Below, in pieces: positions 1 to 7,009 of a stretch of 12,258 nt of DNA. The notes under the pieces are model-generated. The model did no database searches. It was not told the origin of the DNA and saw only the letters and a list, made by a program, of their open reading frames with translations. The position numbers and the translations under genes are program-made. How positions within the stretch are numbered: the stretch's first letter is position 1; the number at the start of each line of letters is the position of its first letter. The stretch comes from Actinomycetota bacterium (GTDB lineage: Bacteria; Actinomycetota; Thermoleophilia; Solirubrobacterales; Solirubrobacteraceae): NCBI GenBank assembly GCA_005788585.1, contig SYBY01000082.1:1-12258 (forward strand), given 5' to 3'.

Positions 1-1
1 C

Positions 2-1159
2 ATGGCGTCCGGGGTGGACAAGCGGATCAAGTCCGTCGTCTCGATGAGCGGCTGGACCGACCTCGGCCGCGCGCTGTTCCCGAACGAGACGCGCAACTCG
101 TGGCCTGGATTCATCCTCTGGGCGTCCGCCAAGCAGGCGTCCAACGAGAGCCCCGAGTTCAACGAGGTCTTCAACCAGTTCTTCCAGTTCCGCAAGAGCG
201 CGGAGACGCTGGCGTTCGCCCGCGGGCGGTCCGCCATCTCCTACCTGGATCGCATCAACGCCAACCGGCCCGCGATCATGATGGCCCAGAACTGGAACGA
301 GCTGGCGTTCCCGCCCGACCAGTTCCTCGACTTCTACGAGGACCTCCAGGTCCCGCGGCGGCTGTACCTGCGGCCCGGCGACCACGTCGGTCAGGAGACC
401 ATGGGCCTGCTCGGTCAGTGGAGTCCCGTCTTCAGCCGGATGTACCGCTGGTTCGACCAGACGGTGCGCGACCCGTCGCAGCGCGAGTCGCTCGGCCAGC
501 AGATCGAGATCCAGCCGCGCGCGCCCTACGGCGACCGCCGCGAGGAGACCTACACCAACTGGAGTGAGGCGACCACCGGTACGAAGCGCTGGCACCTGGG
601 CGCCGTCATGAACAAGAAGGGCGACGGCGGGCTGGCGGATGCCCCGCAGACGGGCTGGTCGACGACGATCAAGCCCGGCCTGAACGTCGTCAACCACGTC
701 GGCGGCCCGATCGTCTCGCACCTGACCGAGGTCTGGTGGGGTCGGCCGGTCTGGAGCGAGCCGAAGTACATCGACCGCAAGACGAGCGCGACGTGGTTCA
801 GCGGCCCGATGACCGACTGGGTCCGCATGCGCGGCTCCGCGAAGGTCCACGTGACCGTCACGCCGACCCACGCGAAGGGGTTCCTCAACCTCGTCCTGTG
901 GTCGGTGGGCAACAACAACAGCGGCCGGCACATCACGCACGCGCCGATCACGTGGCGGAACAAGACGCCGGGCAAGCCCTTCACGCTCGACCTCGAGCTG
1001 CGCCCGAACGCGTACAACATCCCGCCGGGGCACCGGCTCCTGCTCGCGGCGAGCACCTTCGAGCCGAACTACTACCTCGAGCGCAACCCGCCCGGCAGCA
1101 CGCTGACGTTCAGCTCGCCGGCCGCCGACCCGTCGTGGATCGACCTGCCGACGCGCTGA
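2..1159 (+). CDS. CocE/NonD family alpha/beta hydrolase with X-Pro dipeptidyl-peptidase-type C-terminal domain (5' partial)
   Basis: The reading frame is open to the left edge, so the ATG at base 2 is probably internal and the true start lies outside. The first 20 visible residues (DKRIKSVVSMSGWTDL) look like the segment just after the nucleophile-elbow Ser of CocE/X-Pro peptidase enzymes, so the nucleophile itself is not in view. Visible residues 90-128 hold the acid and His regions (AQNWNELAFPP, then RPGDHVGQE). His128 is the likely catalytic base. The position where the family usually has Asp appears to be Glu100. Residues from about 165 to 385 form the beta-rich C-terminal domain typical of these proteins (for example ELRPNAYNIPPGHRLLLAAS). 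Family members hydrolyse esters or amides, including cocaine esterase and X-Pro peptidases. The substrate here cannot be told. The gene converges on the acyl-AMP ligase gene, with 55 bases between the two stop codons. Family assignment is confident; the substrate is unknown. Confidence 0.85.
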   Translation: MASGVDKRIKSVVSMSGWTDLGRALFPNETRNSWPGFILWASAKQASNESPEFNEVFNQFFQFRKSAETLAFARGRSAISYLDRINANRPAIMMAQNWNELAFPPDQFLDFYEDLQVPRRLYLRPGDHVGQETMGLLGQWSPVFSRMYRWFDQTVRDPSQRESLGQQIEIQPRAPYGDRREETYTNWSEATTGTKRWHLGAVMNKKGDGGLADAPQTGWSTTIKPGLNVVNHVGGPIVSHLTEVWWGRPVWSEPKYIDRKTSATWFSGPMTDWVRMRGSAKVHVTVTPTHAKGFLNLVLWSVGNNNSGRHITHAPITWRNKTPGKPFTLDLELRPNAYNIPPGHRLLLAASTFEPNYYLERNPPGSTLTFSSPAADPSWIDLPTR

Positions 1160-1175
1160 GCGCGCGTCGGACCGG

Positions 1176-1202
1176 CGCGCCGCGGGATCGACCCGCGGCG
1201 CG
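1176..1202. terminator. Candidate bidirectional terminator hairpin between convergent genes
   Basis: A perfect 11-bp inverted repeat (CGCGCCGCGGG at 1176-1186 and its complement at 1192-1202) encloses a 5-base loop, ATCGA. It lies between the stop codons of the hydrolase and the acyl-AMP ligase, where one hairpin could serve both strands. Neither side has a T-tract, so it is not a classical intrinsic terminator. Such T-less hairpins are common in GC-rich actinobacteria. Confidence 0.5.
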
Positions 1203-1214
1203 GCCGGAAGGCGA

Positions 1215-3002
1215 TCAGCCGCCGGCGACCTCGACGCGGACGAGCTCGCCCGCGAGATAGGCGGCGCGGGCGCCGTGCCGGGCGATCTTGCCGCTCGACG
1301 TGCGAGCGATCGTGTCGGGCTCGACGAGGACGAACTCGTGCAGCCCGACCGCGTGCTCTGCGGAGACCGCGGCGCGTGCGGCCGCGGCGATCTCGTCGAG
1401 CCGCGCGGGTGCGTCCTCGACCGAGCGGTGACGCTCGGCGACGACGACCACGACCTCGCCGCCGTCGCCCGGCACCGCGAACGCGGCGAGCCGGTGCGCG
1501 GCGATCGCGGCGTCGGCCTGCTCGACCGACAGCTCGACATCGTGCGGGTAGACGTTGCGGCCGTCGATGATGATGAGGTCCTTGCGACGGCCCGTGACGT
1601 ACAGGTCGCCGTCGACGATGGCTCCGAGGTCGCCGGTGCGCAGCCACGGGCCGGCAGGGAGCTCCCCGGGATGGTCGAGGGTGCCGCCGAACGTCGCGGC
1701 GGTCTCGTCGGCCCGCTGCCAGTACGCGCGGCCGACGTTCGGGCCGCACACCCAGATCTCGCCGACCCGGCCGGCGGGCAGCCGCAGGCCGTCCTCGACG
1801 ATGGCGACGTGCTGACCCGCCGGCGTCGTGCCGCACGAGACCAGGCGGATCGACCGCCCCGCCCCGGCAGGCTCCAGCCCGCCGTGCTGCAGGGCCGAGG
1901 CGTCGAAGTCCCGCACGAGCGGGGCCTGCCCCGGCCGGCTGCGGGTGACGAACACCGTGGCCTCAGCGAGGCCGTACGACGGGTAACAGGCCTCGGGGCG
2001 CACCCCGACCGGCCCGAACGCCTCGAGGAACGTGTCGACGGTCGCCGGCAGCACCGGCTCGGCACCGTTGAGCAGGGCGATGACGCCGGAGAGGTCGAGC
2101 TCCTCGCGATCGGCGTCCTTGATGCGCTTGGCCACGTAGCCGTAGGCGAAGTTCGGCGCGGCGCTGATGACGTGCTGCTTGCCGCTCATCATCGCGACCC
2201 ACCGCTGCGGGCGCATGAGGAACGCGAGCGGGTCCATCAGGTGCGCGTGCGCACCGCAGACGATCGCGCCCGGCGCCCCGATGAGCAGGCCCATGTCGTG
2301 GAACAGGGGCAGCCAGCTCACCGCGTTGGTGTCGGCGTAGCGCAGGTCGTACCCGTCGATGATCTGCCGCGAGTTCGCGAGGAGATTGCCGTGCGTCAGT
2401 TCGACGCCCGCGGGCGCGCGCGTGGAGCCGGACGTGTACTGGAGGTACGCGAGGTCGTCCGGCGTGATGTCGTCCGGGGCGACGAAGGTGTCGGCGAGCG
2501 CGGCGCCGTCCTCGCCCGCGAGGGTGTCGACGCAGATCACGCGCGCGGGGTCGTTCCCGGCGAGGCCGGAGACGAGCTCGAGCTTGTCGGTGGTGGCGAG
2601 CAGGCACACCGGCTCGCAGTCGGCGAGCACGCCGTGCAGGCGGTCGCCGTGGCCGGGCATGTCCGGGGAGAAGAGCGGGACACCGACGACACCGGCCCGC
2701 AGGACCGCCGCGAACGCGACGACGTACTCCAGGCTCTGCGCGCAGACGATCGCGACGCGGTCGCCGCGCTGGGCGCGCTGCATGACGGCCGCGGCCACCG
2801 CGCGCGACCAGCGGTCGAGCTCGGCGAACGTGATCGTGCGCGTGTCGCCCGCGCGGGTGGTCAGGTAGTCGGTGAAGGTCTGGGCCGGGGCGTCGGGCAT
2901 GACGCGCGCCCAGTGCTCGAGGTAGTCCGCGACGAGCGCGCCCTCGCGGTCAGCGAGCGGATCGGGCAGCCGCGCCGGCGCAGACGTGAGTCCTCCGGTC
3001 AT
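1215..3002 (-). CDS. Fatty acyl-AMP ligase (FAAL, FadD32-like)
   Basis: Predicted 595-residue cytoplasmic enzyme of the adenylate-forming superfamily. It activates a fatty acid with ATP to an acyl-adenylate, normally for transfer to a phosphopantetheinylated acyl carrier protein or polyketide synthase rather than to CoA. Visible motifs, in order: ATP-binding loop YTSGSTRAPAG at 189-199, with the R-x-P-A-G form usual in actinobacterial FAALs where CoA ligases have P-K-G; LFHDMG at 233-238; SYGLAEA at 342-348; TGD at 456-458; hinge GRRKDLIIIDGRNVYPHD at 471-488; and C-terminal catalytic Lys572 in SSGKIAR. The start is ATG at 3002, chosen because GGAGG sits 8 bases upstream; a longer frame with ATG at 3077 lacks such a site. 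Length fits the family. The gene is divergent from acpS, whose product primes the carrier proteins a FAAL loads. FAAL rather than fatty acyl-CoA ligase is inferred from motif style. The FAAL-specific insertion could not be checked by alignment. Confidence 0.9.
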   Translation of the reverse strand: MTGGLTSAPARLPDPLADREGALVADYLEHWARVMPDAPAQTFTDYLTTRAGDTRTITFAELDRWSRAVAAAVMQRAQRGDRVAIVCAQSLEYVVAFAAVLRAGVVGVPLFSPDMPGHGDRLHGVLADCEPVCLLATTDKLELVSGLAGNDPARVICVDTLAGEDGAALADTFVAPDDITPDDLAYLQYTSGSTRAPAGVELTHGNLLANSRQIIDGYDLRYADTNAVSWLPLFHDMGLLIGAPGAIVCGAHAHLMDPLAFLMRPQRWVAMMSGKQHVISAAPNFAYGYVAKRIKDADREELDLSGVIALLNGAEPVLPATVDTFLEAFGPVGVRPEACYPSYGLAEATVFVTRSRPGQAPLVRDFDASALQHGGLEPAGAGRSIRLVSCGTTPAGQHVAIVEDGLRLPAGRVGEIWVCGPNVGRAYWQRADETAATFGGTLDHPGELPAGPWLRTGDLGAIVDGDLYVTGRRKDLIIIDGRNVYPHDVELSVEQADAAIAAHRLAAFAVPGDGGEVVVVVAERHRSVEDAPARLDEIAAAARAAVSAEHAVGLHEFVLVEPDTIARTSSGKIARHGARAAYLAGELVRVEVAGG

Positions 3003-3246
3003 CGACGGTTCCTCCGAGCCGGAGCGACAGCACTGGTGGTTCGGACGTGCGCACCGATGGGTGCCACGTCCGCGCAACGGATGAACATCAGGTTCCCCCC
3101 TCTGGACAAGGCTCGCATCCGGTCTTCCCCAAGCCGAACCCGAGACAGGTGTCCCAGCCTACTGACACCGTGTCGATTGGGGAAGGGCGTCCGCCGTCGC
3201 AAGGTAGATTCCGTCTCATGTGGGAGCCAGGACAGGGGAGACCGCG
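3003..3246. promoter_or_regulatory. Divergent control region between the acyl-AMP ligase gene and acpS, with nested inverted repeats
   Basis: This 244-base gap must hold the promoters of both divergent genes. An outer inverted repeat, CTTCCCCAA (3124-3132) and TTGGGGAAG (3177-3185), encloses two palindrome-like boxes. These are GACAGGTGTC (3144-3153) and GACACCGTGTC (3164-3174), which also pair with each other as GGTGTC/GACACC. The clustered GACA/TGTC half-sites look like operator sequence. A TANNNT element (TAGGCT on the minus strand, 3161-3156) could be a -10 box for the ligase gene, but no convincing -35 accompanies it. Nothing else is recognised in the gap. Confidence 0.4.
3169..3210 (+). 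promoter_or_regulatory. Candidate acpS promoter, ECF42-like motif plus a TAGATT box
   Basis: TGTCGA at 3171-3176 is followed after 18 bases by CGTC at 3195-3198. This resembles the ECF42 promoter motif as I recall it (TGTCGA, then CG[A/T]C). The surrounding CGTGTCGATTG (3169-3179), 23 bases, then GGTAGA (3203-3208) is shared with the promoter of the DGPF gene near the right end, with identical spacing. An alternative reading is a housekeeping -10 box TAGATT at 3205-3210 without a good -35. Either would give a short leader before the GTG start at 3247. Confidence 0.4.
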
Positions 3247-3681
3247 GTGAGCGTGCTCGGAATCGGGCTCGACGTGATCGACATCGCGGGGTTCGCGCCC
3301 CGGGTCACCGAGGCGTCGTCCTTCGTCGACGCGACGTTCACGGCGGGCGAGCGCGCGGACGCGGAATTCGGGAGCGGCGACCGCACGCTGCGCCTTGCGG
3401 GTCGGTTCGCGGCCAAGCAGGCCTTCATCAAGGCGTGGTCCTCAGCGCGCTACGGGCGCCCGCCCGCCGTCCCCGGGGTGGACCTGCGCGCGATCGAGAT
3501 CCAACTCGACGGCCAGGGCCGACCCGCGATCGCGCTCCACGGCGAGGTCGCCGAGGAGGTCTCGTCGCTGGCGGTGCAGCTGGAGCTGCGCGGGGAGATC
3601 GCCACACACGTCTCGATCAGCCATGACGGCGGGGTCGCGGCGGCGGTCGTGGTGCTCAGCGCCTCGACCCTCAGCGGCTGA
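3247..3681 (+). CDS. acpS: Holo-[acyl-carrier-protein] synthase (AcpS-type phosphopantetheinyl transferase)
   Basis: Predicted 144-residue enzyme that moves 4'-phosphopantetheine from CoA to a Ser of acyl carrier protein, turning apo-ACP into holo-ACP in the cytoplasm. The N-terminal strand GIGLDVIDI carries the Mg2+-ligand Asp9. FTAGE is at 31-35, and the active-site helix RFAAKQAFIKAW is at 53-64. The overall pattern, including the later HVSISHD segment, closely follows mycobacterial AcpS. Oddity: position 58 is Gln (codon CAG, 3418-3420), where the family has the metal-binding Glu of its KE motif. The GTG start at 3247 is chosen because AGGGGAG lies 6 bases upstream and the product then begins MSVLGIGLD, as family members do; an in-frame GTG at 3220 would only add nine residues. 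The gene is divergent from the acyl-AMP ligase gene, suggesting a joint role in carrier-protein lipid chemistry. The family call is firm. Activity with Gln58 is uncertain. Confidence 0.9.
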   Translation: MSVLGIGLDVIDIAGFAPRVTEASSFVDATFTAGERADAEFGSGDRTLRLAGRFAAKQAFIKAWSSARYGRPPAVPGVDLRAIEIQLDGQGRPAIALHGEVAEEVSSLAVQLELRGEIATHVSISHDGGVAAAVVVLSASTLSG

Positions 3682-3845
3682 GGGTCCCCGGTTCCGGGCG
3701 ACCACCGACCGGTCGTCTGCACTTCCTGCCCTGAGGTTTGTACATCCGGTCCAAACCGGTGTCGCGAGGTGGCTGACACGATCGGACTCGGGCGTCGCCG
3801 ACCGTCGGCGTCCCCATCCCGCTCCCAATCTGAAGGACCCTCCCC
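3682..3845 (+). promoter_or_regulatory. Leader region upstream of the secreted amidase gene
   Basis: This 164-base gap holds several small inverted repeats. They are the palindrome CGACCGGTCG (3706-3715), CCGGT-ccaa-ACCGG (3746-3759), and CGCCGA-ccg-TCGGCG (3796-3810). The last lies about 35 bases before the start codon and could fold in the mRNA leader. TTGTAC at 3738-3743 is a possible -35, but no matching -10 is evident. A strong ribosome-binding site, GAAGGA, lies 8 bases before the GTG start. No acpS terminator with a T-tract is seen. Confidence 0.3.
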
Positions 3846-6800
3846 GTGAGTTCGAGCCCCGCCCCGCGGGCACGTTCGCGTGCCCGTGCGCGCCGCATCA
3901 GCGGCGCGCTGCTGTCCTCTGCCGGTCTGGCCCTCGCGGTCAGCGCGCCCGCCGAGGCGGTCAACTTCGTCAGCACCGCCAACGGCGTCGAGTGGGGCGT
4001 GCACGACGCCGCTCGTCCCGGCCTGGACACCGGCAGCATCCGCAACACGACGAACAACGGTCTCGTCGGCTTCGGCAATCTGCGGCTCAACGTCTCAGGG
4101 GTTCCGGACTCAGACACGACCAAGCGCTTCAACGGAGAGATGCTCCGGGGCTTCGGGCTGAAGTTCGACGGGGGCGACGGCACCGATCCGACATTCGCCA
4201 CGACGACGCCGGTCACGCTCGGCGGCATCGAGGTCGAGCGCACGCTGACGCTCCTGTCGGCCAAGAACACGGCGCGCTGGCTCGACACGTTCACCAACAC
4301 GACCGACCGCGTGATCACCGTCGCCACGTCGTTCGGCGGCACGGCAGGCACGACGAACGCCACGACGCACAGCAAGATCGTCGAGACGAGCAGCGGTGAC
4401 ACGACGGCCGACAGCGCCGACGCCTGGGTGCAGGTCGCGACGCCCCACAGCTCCGCCACCTCGCTGACCTCGGGCCCGACCATCAGTGGTCCGAGCGCCG
4501 TGGTGCTCGGCACACCGAGCTTCTCGGGCAACTTCACCGGGATCGGGGTGCAGCAGTACGACCCGTTCAACGATCCGATCCCCAGCGGGGATGGGCTGAA
4601 GGACAGCTTCTACGGCTACAAGCACACGCTGATCCTGCAGCCGGGCCAGACCAAGTCGATCCTGCGCTTCGTCGTCGTCGGCCGCGGCGAGAAGACGACG
4701 TCGAACAGCACACTCCCGGACCCCGGCACGCAGATCGCCGCGGTGAAGACCGGCGCGGCGGACCTCGCGGCGACGCCGGACCTCGGCGGGATCGCGTTCG
4801 CCGACATCTGCACGGTCGCCAACTGGAACCTCGCGGCGCTGCCCGCGTTCAACGAAGGGCTGTGTGAGGAGTTCGTCGAGCCGGCCGCGCCGACCGCGAA
4901 GCCCACGGCGCTGCCGACCACCGGATCGCCGTACGACGTCGTCGGCAAGTCGATGTCCGAGATCCAGGAGGACCTCGAGGCGGGCGTCACGACGTCCCAG
5001 CAGGTCACGCGGGCCTACCTCGACCGGATCGCCGCCTACGACACGGGCCCGTTCGGCCTGCACGCGTTCATCACCGTGGCGGACAACGCGATGGCGCAGG
5101 CCAAGGCCGCCGACGACCGGCGTGCCGCGGGGGAGACCGGGGACGTCCTCGGCATCCCGATCGCGGTGAAGGACAACTACGACACCGCCGGCATCCAGAC
5201 GACGAACGGCACGAAGGCGCTGGAGGGCTTCGTCCCGAAGAAGGACGCCTTCCAGGTCAAGCAGCTACGTGACGCGGGCGCGGTCATCATCGGCAAGACG
5301 ACGATGTCCGAGTTCGCCAACTCCGGCAGCTACTCGGAGTCGGGCTTCGGCATGGCGTGGAACGCGCACAAGCCGAGCAAGACGACGCTCGGCTCGTCGG
5401 GCGGCACGGGTGCGGCGATCCCGTCGAGCTTCGCCGCGATCGGCATGGGCTCGCAGACTGGCGTCTCGCTGTACGCGCCGTCGACCGGCGGCGGTCTGGT
5501 GACCATGCGCGGCACGGACGGCATCGCCTCCGGCGCCGGCGTCATGCCGCTGACCTGGCTGCAGGACTTCGCCGGCCCGATGGGCAAGACGGTGGAGGAC
5601 GTCGCGCGGTTCCTGAACGTCACGACGGGCACCGACCCCGAGGACGTCCAGACGGTGCACGACGGCGCCGGCTCCAAGCGCCCGGACGACTACACCGACT
5701 TCCTCGACGAGGACGCACTCGTCGGGAAGAAGATCGGCTACATCCCCGGGTCGTTCACGGCCAACCCGAGCTACGGCCAGGACACCGGCACGATCGACGC
5801 GATGGTCGCCAAGCTCCAGAAGTTCGTGGACGCCGGCGCGACGCTCGTCCCGATCGACACGGTGGCGACCCCGGTGCCGGGCACCGGGTCGGTGACCCCG
5901 GCGGTCCCCGGCGCGAACCGCCGCAACGAAGGCTGGGCGCGGTACTTCGGCCGGCATGACAACGCGCCGTTCACTCGCGGCTCGCAGATCCTGTCCTCGC
6001 CGAAGAACCTGCCGTACAACCAGCAGACGGTCGCCGACGGGCCGGGCCTCACCGACGCGGAGGTCACCCGGATCCTCGAGGCGCGCGATGTCTCGAAGGA
6101 GCGCATCGACGCGTGGATGGACACGCTCGGCGTCGACGCCGTCGTCTACCCGGGCTTCCGCTCGGACGTCTACGACAACGACGGGGCCCAGACGCTGTCC
6201 TCTGACCGCAACCACGGGTTCCTGACGTCGAACTACGGCCTGCCGACGATCGTCGTGCCGGTCGGTCCGAATCCGGTGGGCGACCCGATGACGCTGCAGA
6301 TCATCGGCCGTGCGTACGACGACGGTCCGGTGCTCGGGTTCGGCTACGCGCTGGAGCAGGAGGTGGGCGCGGAGGGCAAGATCATCCCGGCGACCACGCC
6401 GAAGCTGCAGTACGTGCCCGGCACGCCGCTGCCGCCGATCGAGCCGCAGGCGCCGACCGATCCGGTGACGACGCCGAGCGCGCCGGACCCGGTCAGCAAC
6501 GCGATCGCTCCGGCATCGACGACGCCGGCCGCGGCCGCGCCGGCGAAGCTCGTCATCTCGACGACGGGCCGCCGCACGTCGACGACGCTGCGGGTGCGGG
6601 TGCAGAACCCGACGAACCGGACCCTCACGGGGACGATCGTGCTGCGCGGACGCGGCACGAAGAACGGCAAGGCCGGGACGTACACGTTCGGGACGGCGCG
6701 CATCACGATCGGTGCCGGCCGGACGCGGACCTACGCGGTGAAGCTCGGGCCGACGGCGCGCGCAGCGCTGCGCGGCAAGCGCACGGCCAAGGTCACCGCG

Positions 6801-6866
6801 CGCTTCTCGGGCCGCCCGACCGAGGCCACCTCGACGGTCAGCTCGAGCCTGACCGTCCGCCCGTAG
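3846..6866 (+). CDS. Secreted multidomain amidase-signature protein with novel N-terminal region and C-terminal beta-rich domain
   Basis: Predicted 1006-residue exported protein. The start is GTG, 8 bases after GAAGGA. Residues 1-38 are a Sec-type signal peptide: an Arg-rich start, a hydrophobic core, then cleavage after APAEA. Residues 39-345 (rich in Thr, Ser, Gly and Asn) match no family I recognise. Residues from about 362 to 850 are an amidase-signature domain with Lys442 (AVKDN), cis-Ser517 (GSSGG) and nucleophile Ser541 (GSQTGVSLYAP). The 24-residue gap between the two serines equals that in fatty acid amide hydrolase. A Pro/Thr/Ala linker (about 850-900) leads to a basic, beta-rich domain (about 900-1006). 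No sortase signal or C-terminal membrane anchor is seen. Amidases of this class hydrolyse C-N bonds with a Ser-Ser-Lys triad. The substrate, perhaps a wall or environmental amide, is unknown. It has its own leader and a strong hairpin after the stop, so it is probably a single-gene transcript. Confidence 0.85.
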   Translation: MSSSPAPRARSRARARRISGALLSSAGLALAVSAPAEAVNFVSTANGVEWGVHDAARPGLDTGSIRNTTNNGLVGFGNLRLNVSGVPDSDTTKRFNGEMLRGFGLKFDGGDGTDPTFATTTPVTLGGIEVERTLTLLSAKNTARWLDTFTNTTDRVITVATSFGGTAGTTNATTHSKIVETSSGDTTADSADAWVQVATPHSSATSLTSGPTISGPSAVVLGTPSFSGNFTGIGVQQYDPFNDPIPSGDGLKDSFYGYKHTLILQPGQTKSILRFVVVGRGEKTTSNSTLPDPGTQIAAVKTGAADLAATPDLGGIAFADICTVANWNLAALPAFNEGLCEEFVEPAAPTAKPTALPTTGSPYDVVGKSMSEIQEDLEAGVTTSQQVTRAYLDRIAAYDTGPFGLHAFITVADNAMAQAKAADDRRAAGETGDVLGIPIAVKDNYDTAGIQTTNGTKALEGFVPKKDAFQVKQLRDAGAVIIGKTTMSEFANSGSYSESGFGMAWNAHKPSKTTLGSSGGTGAAIPSSFAAIGMGSQTGVSLYAPSTGGGLVTMRGTDGIASGAGVMPLTWLQDFAGPMGKTVEDVARFLNVTTGTDPEDVQTVHDGAGSKRPDDYTDFLDEDALVGKKIGYIPGSFTANPSYGQDTGTIDAMVAKLQKFVDAGATLVPIDTVATPVPGTGSVTPAVPGANRRNEGWARYFGRHDNAPFTRGSQILSSPKNLPYNQQTVADGPGLTDAEVTRILEARDVSKERIDAWMDTLGVDAVVYPGFRSDVYDNDGAQTLSSDRNHGFLTSNYGLPTIVVPVGPNPVGDPMTLQIIGRAYDDGPVLGFGYALEQEVGAEGKIIPATTPKLQYVPGTPLPPIEPQAPTDPVTTPSAPDPVSNAIAPASTTPAAAAPAKLVISTTGRRTSTTLRVRVQNPTNRTLTGTIVLRGRGTKNGKAGTYTFGTARITIGAGRTRTYAVKLGPTARAALRGKRTAKVTARFSGRPTEATSTVSSSLTVRP

Positions 6867-6876
6867 GCAGGACACC

Positions 6877-6912
6877 GAGGGAGCGCGCGGCGACGGCGCC
6901 GCGCGCTCCCTC
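6877..6912 (+). terminator. Strong hairpin after the amidase gene, candidate terminator
   Basis: A perfect 16-bp stem (GAGGGAGCGCGCGGCG at 6877-6892, complement at 6897-6912) has an ACGG loop and starts 10 bases after the TAG stop. No T-run follows, but stem length and position argue for transcription termination, or a 3'-end stabiliser, between the amidase gene and the pot operon. Confidence 0.65.
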
Positions 6913-6982
6913 GCCCGCCTGGCGGAGACCGTTTCGACGGTTGTCCATCGACAGGACGCACCGGGATCAGGAGAATGGCGGC

Positions 6983-7009
6983 ATGAAGCACCGGGGAACG
7001 GATGCCTGA
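6983..7009 (+). promoter_or_regulatory. Possible 8-codon leader ORF overlapping the potA start
   Basis: AGGAG at 6969-6973 sits 9 bases before an ATG at 6983. That ATG opens a frame of eight codons (MKHRGTDA) whose TGA (7007-7009) overlaps the beginning of potA at 7002. The best ribosome-binding site of the region therefore serves this tiny frame rather than potA, which has only GGGGA four bases upstream. Translational coupling or attenuation of potA is possible. The frame is short enough to be accidental. Confidence 0.25.

Noticed and set aside
3003..3077. N-terminal extension of the acyl-AMP ligase to an ATG at 3077
   Set aside because: The extra 25 residues are Cys/Arg-rich and unlike the family, whereas the ATG at 3002 has an ideally spaced GGAGG.
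2999..3250. Short open frames on both strands within the divergent control region
   Set aside because: No ribosome-binding site, no recognisable protein features, and they overlap the likely promoters and inverted repeats.
1275..3626. Very long plus-strand open frame opposite the acyl-AMP ligase
   Set aside because: Its translation is Arg/Gly/Asp/Val-rich with no recognisable motif. It arises from scarce stop codons in GC-rich DNA, and the opposite strand has a motif-perfect FAAL.
6941..6969. TTGTCC as a -35 box for potA
   Set aside because: No acceptable -10 hexamer lies 16-18 bases downstream. GTTTCGACGG just upstream resembles the shared ECF42-like block only loosely (7 of 10 bases).
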